Assembly: GCF_000695795.1 (NCBI RefSeq)
Contig: NZ_JNCA01000016.1
Location: 186,001-250,000, forward strand
DNA from: Flavobacterium seoulense
GTDB lineage: Bacteria; Bacteroidota; Bacteroidia; Flavobacteriales; Flavobacteriaceae
Reading direction: 5' to 3'
DNA length: 64,000 bases
Positions 59,457-64,000 of the stretch are shown here, piece by piece. Positions within the stretch are counted from its first letter, which is position 1. Each line of letters opens with the position of its first letter. Both the position numbers and the translations under genes were made by a program. Under the pieces are notes generated by a model, which worked only from the letters and a program-made list of their open reading frames with translations, did not search any database and was not told the DNA's origin.

Positions 59457-60272
59457 ATGGACATCAAAAAATCCAACTCCGGAATTATTTATTCCTGTTA
59501 TCATAACCAGAATAGGGATGGAGAACATTTTGTTCCTGAACACACATTGAGCTTCCAGATAGACGGAAAATTGACATTAAATGATGGCACAAAAGAGTAT
59601 TCTTCCACAAAAGGATCTTTTCGATTGATTAGAAGAAATCAATTGATAAAATTTATCAAGCAGCCGCCTGAAAAAGGCGATTTTAAATCCATCAGTATTT
59701 ATCTGGATCAAAAAATGTTGAAAGATTTTAGTTTAGAAAATAATATAGTTGCAACTTCTGTAAAAAAATCAGCCAGTGTTTTGAACATAAAGAACAATAC
59801 GCTTTTAGATATTTACATCAATTCATTAATTGCCTATACAGATACCGATTATTTAAATAACGGAGCAATTGTAAAAACAAAAATCAACGAAGGTATTTTG
59901 TTGTTGTTACAATCTAATGCCGAATTTAAAGACATCCTTTTTGATTTTTCCGAACCTCATAAAATAAATCTGGAAGCTTTTATGAATCAGAACTACCATT
60001 TTAATGTTAAACTAGACCGATTTGCTTATTTAACGGGTAGAAGCCTGGCTACATTTAAAAGAGATTTCGAAAAAACATTTAACATCACGCCTCGTAAATG
60101 GTTGCAAAAAAAGAGACTCCAACAAGCACATTATCTGATTTCAAAGGAAGGGAAAAAATCTTCTGATATTTACTTGGATTTAGGCTTCGAAGATCTAACC
60201 CATTTCTCACACGCCTTTAAAAAAGAATTTGGTTGTTCTCCCAAAAAAATTATTCCCAACTTTTATTTATAA
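59457..60272 (+). CDS. AraC-family transcriptional regulator
   Basis: A 271-residue regulator with an N-terminal sensing region, probably cupin-like (about 20-110, HTLSFQIDGKLTLNDGTKEY and GSFRLIRRNQLIKFIKQPPE), and a C-terminal AraC/XylS double helix-turn-helix: DRFAYLTGRSLATFKRDFEK and SSDIYLDLGFEDLTHFSHAF, then CSPKKI. It follows the SDR pair on the same strand and probably controls it in response to a small molecule. Confidence 0.9.
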   Translation: MDIKKSNSGIIYSCYHNQNRDGEHFVPEHTLSFQIDGKLTLNDGTKEYSSTKGSFRLIRRNQLIKFIKQPPEKGDFKSISIYLDQKMLKDFSLENNIVATSVKKSASVLNIKNNTLLDIYINSLIAYTDTDYLNNGAIVKTKINEGILLLLQSNAEFKDILFDFSEPHKINLEAFMNQNYHFNVKLDRFAYLTGRSLATFKRDFEKTFNITPRKWLQKKRLQQAHYLISKEGKKSSDIYLDLGFEDLTHFSHAFKKEFGCSPKKIIPNFYL

Positions 60273-60295
60273 CAAAATAATAAAAACAGAAATCC

Positions 60296-62170
60296 TTACT
60301 TCAGCTCAAAAACATTATTATCCAATTTTACGTCGGCCATTAAACCGCTTGGGTCAATGGTTATTTTTTTGATGCTGTTTTTAGGTTTTCCAATACTAAA
60401 TTCATATTTCGGATTTGCCCAAGCCCAATCGCTCAAAACCGTTCTTTTAATGGCTAGATTGGGATTAGCTTTTTCAAAATACATCATTCGTAACGGAATA
60501 TAAAAACTCTCCACAGTTCCATCAACATATTCTACTTGTAAATCTATTGGCATCGGCATTCTGCCTATTCGTTCTAAATTGACTATCGTTTTTTCGCCAT
60601 CTTCTTTTACTGCTGTAATTCCGTAATCAATCGTGTTGGTCGTTTGTGTCCATTCGGTTAAATACCAGTCCAACTGTGCTCCCGAAACTCTTTCGGCTGT
60701 TCGCATAATATCATTTGGCGTAGGATGTTTGAATTTAAAATCGTGATAATACCTTTTAATAGTTTGCGCTAAATTGTCCTGACCAATTAAGTAACCTAAC
60801 TGCGACAGGAAAATACTTCCTTTGATATACGATGAAATACTATAAGGTCGGTTCTCATCAAATCGATCAGCTTGTGTAGTTTGTGGTTGCTCTTTGCCCG
60901 AATTCACTAAATCTACATAAGCGATATAGTTTTGCTTAAACGGATTCTCTACTTTTTTAGCCGCCATTTCATTGGTTACCACATTCTGTACATAAGTTGT
61001 AAAACCTTCGTCCATCCAAGCGTGTTTTAACTCATTCGACGCTAAAACATGCTGAAACCAGGAATGTCCAAATTCATGCAATGCCGTACCATAAATTCCC
61101 TGAAGCGTTCCATTTCCTAAAATCAGCGTACACATAGCATATTCCATTCCGCCATCGCCACCCTGAATAAAAGAATATTGTTTGTACGGATAATCACCAA
61201 CATGCTTATTTAATAATCGAAGTGCTTCTACCATCAAAGGCTGTACATTTTTCCAATTATCAATTATTTTCGGATTGTTTTTGTATAAAAAATGCAAGTC
61301 AACATCATTAGGTCCTTTGACTACATCATGCAGGTACTCTTTATCGGCCGCCCAGGTAAAATCATGCACTTGCGGCGCAATAAAATGCCAGGTTAGATTT
61401 TTAGTATTCTTTGGATATTTTACTTCCAATCCTTTTTCCTGATAACCGTGACCTATTTGGTTCGTATTTTGCAAATAACCTGTACCTCCTAAAACATAAT
61501 CTTTATCAATAGTAATTTTTACGTCGAAATTTCCCCAAACGCCATGAAATTCTCTGGCAATATAAGCATCAGTATGCCAGCCTTCAAAATCGAATTCGGC
61601 CATTTTAGGATACCATTGTGCCATTGAAAGCGCTATTCCTTCTGAATTATTTCTGCCCGAACGACGAATTTGCACCGGAACTTGTCCATCAAAATTTAAT
61701 GTAAAAGTAGTTTTCGAGTTAGGTAAAATTGGCTTAGCCAGAATAACTTCTAAAATAGTTCCGATAGTTTTAGTTTTTGCCTCAACTCCATCCTGCTTGA
61801 AATTACTAATTTTTAAATACCCAATTTCGTTGGGTTTCAAATTAGCAATTCGGTTTTCTCTAACTTCTTTGCCATCAACTTTGGTTTTTTTGACCATTCG
61901 GGCATCGGCATCTTTAATATTTTGTGATCTAAGATCCATTTCGCTTCCCGGCTGAAAAGCATTATTGTACAAATGAAAAAACACTTTTTTCAAGGTATCC
62001 GAAGAATTATTGGTGTAAACCAATTCCTGATTTCCTTTGTATTGGAAGTTTTTTGCATCCATAAATACTTCCATCTTGTAATCAGCCTGTTGCTGCCAAT
62101 ATGAAGTATTTTGGGCAACCAAAGAAAAAACACTCAATAAAACCAGCGAGAGTAAAAAAAATTTTCTCAT
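60296..62170 (-). CDS. M1-family metallopeptidase (aminopeptidase N-like)
   Basis: A 624-residue exported zinc peptidase. Signal peptide MRKFFLLSLVLLSVFSLVAQ; gluzincin motif HEFGHSWFQH (HExxH) with the third ligand in WMDEGFTTY, 18 residues on. The substrate-binding GxMEN motif reads GGMEYAM here. An N-terminal beta-domain precedes the catalytic domain. Likely digests peptides in the periplasm or at the surface. I chose the Met at 62170 because the signal peptide starts there; an earlier ATG lies in the terminator of the upstream gene. Confidence 0.92.
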   Translation of the reverse strand: MRKFFLLSLVLLSVFSLVAQNTSYWQQQADYKMEVFMDAKNFQYKGNQELVYTNNSSDTLKKVFFHLYNNAFQPGSEMDLRSQNIKDADARMVKKTKVDGKEVRENRIANLKPNEIGYLKISNFKQDGVEAKTKTIGTILEVILAKPILPNSKTTFTLNFDGQVPVQIRRSGRNNSEGIALSMAQWYPKMAEFDFEGWHTDAYIAREFHGVWGNFDVKITIDKDYVLGGTGYLQNTNQIGHGYQEKGLEVKYPKNTKNLTWHFIAPQVHDFTWAADKEYLHDVVKGPNDVDLHFLYKNNPKIIDNWKNVQPLMVEALRLLNKHVGDYPYKQYSFIQGGDGGMEYAMCTLILGNGTLQGIYGTALHEFGHSWFQHVLASNELKHAWMDEGFTTYVQNVVTNEMAAKKVENPFKQNYIAYVDLVNSGKEQPQTTQADRFDENRPYSISSYIKGSIFLSQLGYLIGQDNLAQTIKRYYHDFKFKHPTPNDIMRTAERVSGAQLDWYLTEWTQTTNTIDYGITAVKEDGEKTIVNLERIGRMPMPIDLQVEYVDGTVESFYIPLRMMYFEKANPNLAIKRTVLSDWAWANPKYEFSIGKPKNSIKKITIDPSGLMADVKLDNNVFELK

Positions 62171-62183
62171 TTGTATCAAAATA

Positions 62184-62213
62184 AAAAATGGAAGGATGTT
62201 ATGTCCTTCCATT
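62184..62213 (-). terminator. Terminator after the S8 protease gene
   Basis: Stem AATGGAAGGA (62187-62196) with TCCTTCCATT (62204-62213), loop TGTTATG, followed on the minus strand by a U-run. It lies 20 bp past the S8 stop and upstream of the M1 start. Confidence 0.72.
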
Positions 62214-62232
62214 AGATTAGTATTTTTTGAAA

Positions 62233-63858
62233 TTATTTCTTAGCCATTTCATTTGCCATTAAAATAGCATTGTATGCGTTTACGACTTTTCCAGTTTTTG
62301 ATAATTCGTTAAAAGGACGTATATCTTTTGGATTTCCGCCTACAACTACATTTTTATCAATAGCTAAACCTGATTCCATCAAAATGTGTTTTACTTGTGA
62401 AGCTGATAATTTTGGATAATATGAACGAATTAACGCTGCAACTCCGGCTACATTTGGCGCAGCCATTGAAGTTCCCTGTAAAAACTTATAACTATTTTCA
62501 GGAGTCGAAGCATAGATTTTTACTCCCGGCGCAAAAACATCAACATTGATTTTTCCAATGTTTGAAAAACGAGCCACAACATTTTTTCCATACTCAAAAT
62601 TTAAAGCACCTACAGTGATTAAATTATCTGAAATCTCTGTTTTTCTGTCTTCAGAATCATTCGGGAAATTATCGAAATAATCAATGTTTTTAGCATCATT
62701 TCCAGCGGCATGAACAATTAAAACATCTTTTTCGGCAGCATATTTTATAGCGTCGAAAACCCAATTTTTATGTGGTGAAAAAGATTTTCCAAAACTTCCG
62801 TTGATTACTTTTGCCCCATTATCAACAGCATAACGAATAGCAAGAGCGATATCTTTATCATACTCATCTCCATCAGGAACGGCGCGAGCAGTAAGGATTT
62901 CGACATTATTAGCAATTCCGTCACCACCAATATTATTGTTTCTTACCTGAGCAACAATTCCGGCTACGTGAGTTCCATGAAGCGCTTCTTTTTTGTCTGG
63001 TCCAATAACATTATTATTACCATAATTAGTATCTGTAATATCATTAGGATTATCGCCAAGAACTTTTCTGTAATCTTTTACCATACTATCATCATTTAAA
63101 AGCTCTTCATTCGTTTTTATTTGATTCTGTAGTTCTGTTTTCAAATCAGCAATAGGCATTCCAAAAGAAAACATTCTTTGCATGTACATTTTGCTTTTTT
63201 GAACCAAAGTATCTTTAGAATCAATAGCTTTTAATTCATCTGCGGTGTAAACTTCTTTCCCTAATTGTTTTTGAATTGCTTTATCTGCAGTGTTTACTTC
63301 CGCTAGCATTTGTGTGTAGCGATTCTTATCTTCCTGCGCATCTCCAATTTTCTTATCATACACTTTCTTAGCTTCCTGATAAGTAACTTCGTCAACTAAA
63401 GTTTTGTCTTTAATAATACGCTCGTATTCCAAATGTTCTTTAGTAATATCACCCAGAAAATTCCATCCGTGAATATCATCAACATAACCGTTTTTATCAT
63501 CATCAATTCCGTTTCCAGGAATTTCTTTTGGATTAGTCCAAACCACCGATTTTAAATCTTCGTGTTCAATATCTACTCCTGAATCTACAATTCCCACAAT
63601 TACTTTTTCCGATTTTCTGTCTTTCAACAATTCAGCATAAGCTCTGTCTACGCTCATTCCCGGAACGGTATCTTTTACAATATCAAAATGATTCCAACGC
63701 TTTAATTGCGTTTCAGTTAAAGCTTTCTTTTTTGTAACATCAACAGGAACTGTAATAGCTGTTAACGATTTATAATTAGGAAGTTGCCTTTGTGCTCCAC
63801 AGCCTGCTAAAACTAAGGCTGATAATAAAGGAAGAGATAAGGTTTTAATTGCATTCAT
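62233..63858 (-). CDS. S8-family serine protease, lipoprotein
   Basis: A 541-residue subtilase. Lipobox LAGC after MNAIKTLSLPLLSALV (Cys20). Catalytic triad: VGIVDSGVDIEHEDL (Asp), LHGTHVAGI (His) and LQGTSMAAPNVAGVAALI (Ser). Between Asp and His there is a charged insert of about 140 residues (EYERIIKDKTLVDEVTYQEA and others), predicted helical, as in several bacteroidetal S8 proteases. I chose the ATG at 63858; two earlier in-frame codons at 63864 and 63885 lie near or inside the -7 box. Probably surface-exposed. Confidence 0.93.
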   Translation of the reverse strand: MNAIKTLSLPLLSALVLAGCGAQRQLPNYKSLTAITVPVDVTKKKALTETQLKRWNHFDIVKDTVPGMSVDRAYAELLKDRKSEKVIVGIVDSGVDIEHEDLKSVVWTNPKEIPGNGIDDDKNGYVDDIHGWNFLGDITKEHLEYERIIKDKTLVDEVTYQEAKKVYDKKIGDAQEDKNRYTQMLAEVNTADKAIQKQLGKEVYTADELKAIDSKDTLVQKSKMYMQRMFSFGMPIADLKTELQNQIKTNEELLNDDSMVKDYRKVLGDNPNDITDTNYGNNNVIGPDKKEALHGTHVAGIVAQVRNNNIGGDGIANNVEILTARAVPDGDEYDKDIALAIRYAVDNGAKVINGSFGKSFSPHKNWVFDAIKYAAEKDVLIVHAAGNDAKNIDYFDNFPNDSEDRKTEISDNLITVGALNFEYGKNVVARFSNIGKINVDVFAPGVKIYASTPENSYKFLQGTSMAAPNVAGVAALIRSYYPKLSASQVKHILMESGLAIDKNVVVGGNPKDIRPFNELSKTGKVVNAYNAILMANEMAKK

Positions 63859-63882
63859 GTACATTAATTGTTTAATCCATTT

Positions 63883-63890
63883 CAAATATA
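63883..63890 (-). promoter_or_regulatory. -7 element for the S8 protease gene (TATATTTG)
   Basis: Exact TAnnTTTG match on the minus strand, 24 bp before the chosen ATG. It overlaps the TTG codon at 63885, excluding that as start. The remaining bases 63891-64000 show no gene. Confidence 0.55.
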
Positions 63891-64000
63891 GATTAAAAAT
63901 AAATTTCCTATTCTAAAAAAATCAGGATTAACACTAGATTAAGACATTCATACTTGTTATTGAGTATGTTTTATGGCGACAGAATACCAGAATTAAATAC

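Noticed and set aside
62171-62212. Longer start of the M1 peptidase
   Set aside because: The upstream ATG is part of the terminator stem of the S8 gene, and the signal peptide begins at 62170.
1-64000. tRNA, rRNA, insertion sequence, prophage or toxin-antitoxin genes
   Set aside because: None could be recognised by eye on either strand; a tRNAscan or ISfinder search would be needed to exclude small ones.

Overview
The window is AT-rich bacterial chromosome from a member of the Bacteroidota, most likely a Flavobacterium or close relative. The signs are the Bat (Bacteroides aerotolerance) operon, many short lipoproteins with a Cys soon after the signal peptide, THC0290_0291-type and other outer-membrane barrels, a DksA-like protein without zinc cysteines, and promoters of the TAnnTTTG type instead of TATAAT. 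No tRNA, rRNA, CRISPR array, insertion sequence, prophage or plasmid gene was seen. Most of the DNA is ordinary chromosomal housekeeping sequence.

Layout. 1-7.8 kb (minus): start of pgi, a DUF3108 / tryptophan-dioxygenase-family / M23 peptidase operon, a possible small RNA, then uvrC and a patatin-barrel protein. 8-10 kb (plus): a surface protein, the folate enzyme 5-FCL and a small lipoprotein. 10-18.7 kb (minus): lspA, a DksA-like gene, ileS, two orphan genes, recO and gdhA. 18.9-24.5 kb: envelope proteins, two DinB paralogues, an ArsC-like protein, then yicC-gmk-nadD. 24.5-27.5 kb: a LysR regulator divergent from a DJ-1-like protein and a YqhD-like alcohol dehydrogenase, probably an aldehyde-defence module. 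27.8-32.3 kb: gpsA, pheS, a CvpA-like protein and unknowns. 32.4-41.6 kb (minus): a complete eight-gene moxR-DUF58-Bat operon. 41.9-53.3 kb: SDR, AlbA_2 protein, phosphoesterase, an ALDH next to 3-hydroxyanthranilate dioxygenase, nuclease, LD-carboxypeptidase, YraN, an ACT-like protein and a DUF4394 lipoprotein. 53.4-63.9 kb: mfd, a two-SDR plus AraC module, an M1 peptidase and an S8 protease.

The most unusual signal is a family of about 90-95 bp double-hairpin repeats, G/C-rich in an AT-rich background, present three times. Two copies fill intergenic gaps and end right at a start codon (gmk and the DUF58 gene). The third lies inside ileS, in frame, and adds about 32 residues just before the editing domain, which recalls the palindromic coding insertions described in Rickettsia. 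A second theme is that many intergenic gaps hold short iterated units (TTAGTCC, GTTAGAA, TCTAAG, ATTCCAA, CTGAACACT), usually followed by their reverse complement, so that unrelated sequences form the same hairpin design. Other points of note are a possible ~110 nt RNA or leader at 3.4-3.5 kb, a dioxygenase-family protein with Phe-Pro in place of the usual His-His pair, an SDR lacking its catalytic Lys and Ser, and an M23 peptidase with Cys in place of the second His of HxH.

All functional calls rest on motif and family recognition by eye; no database search was possible.
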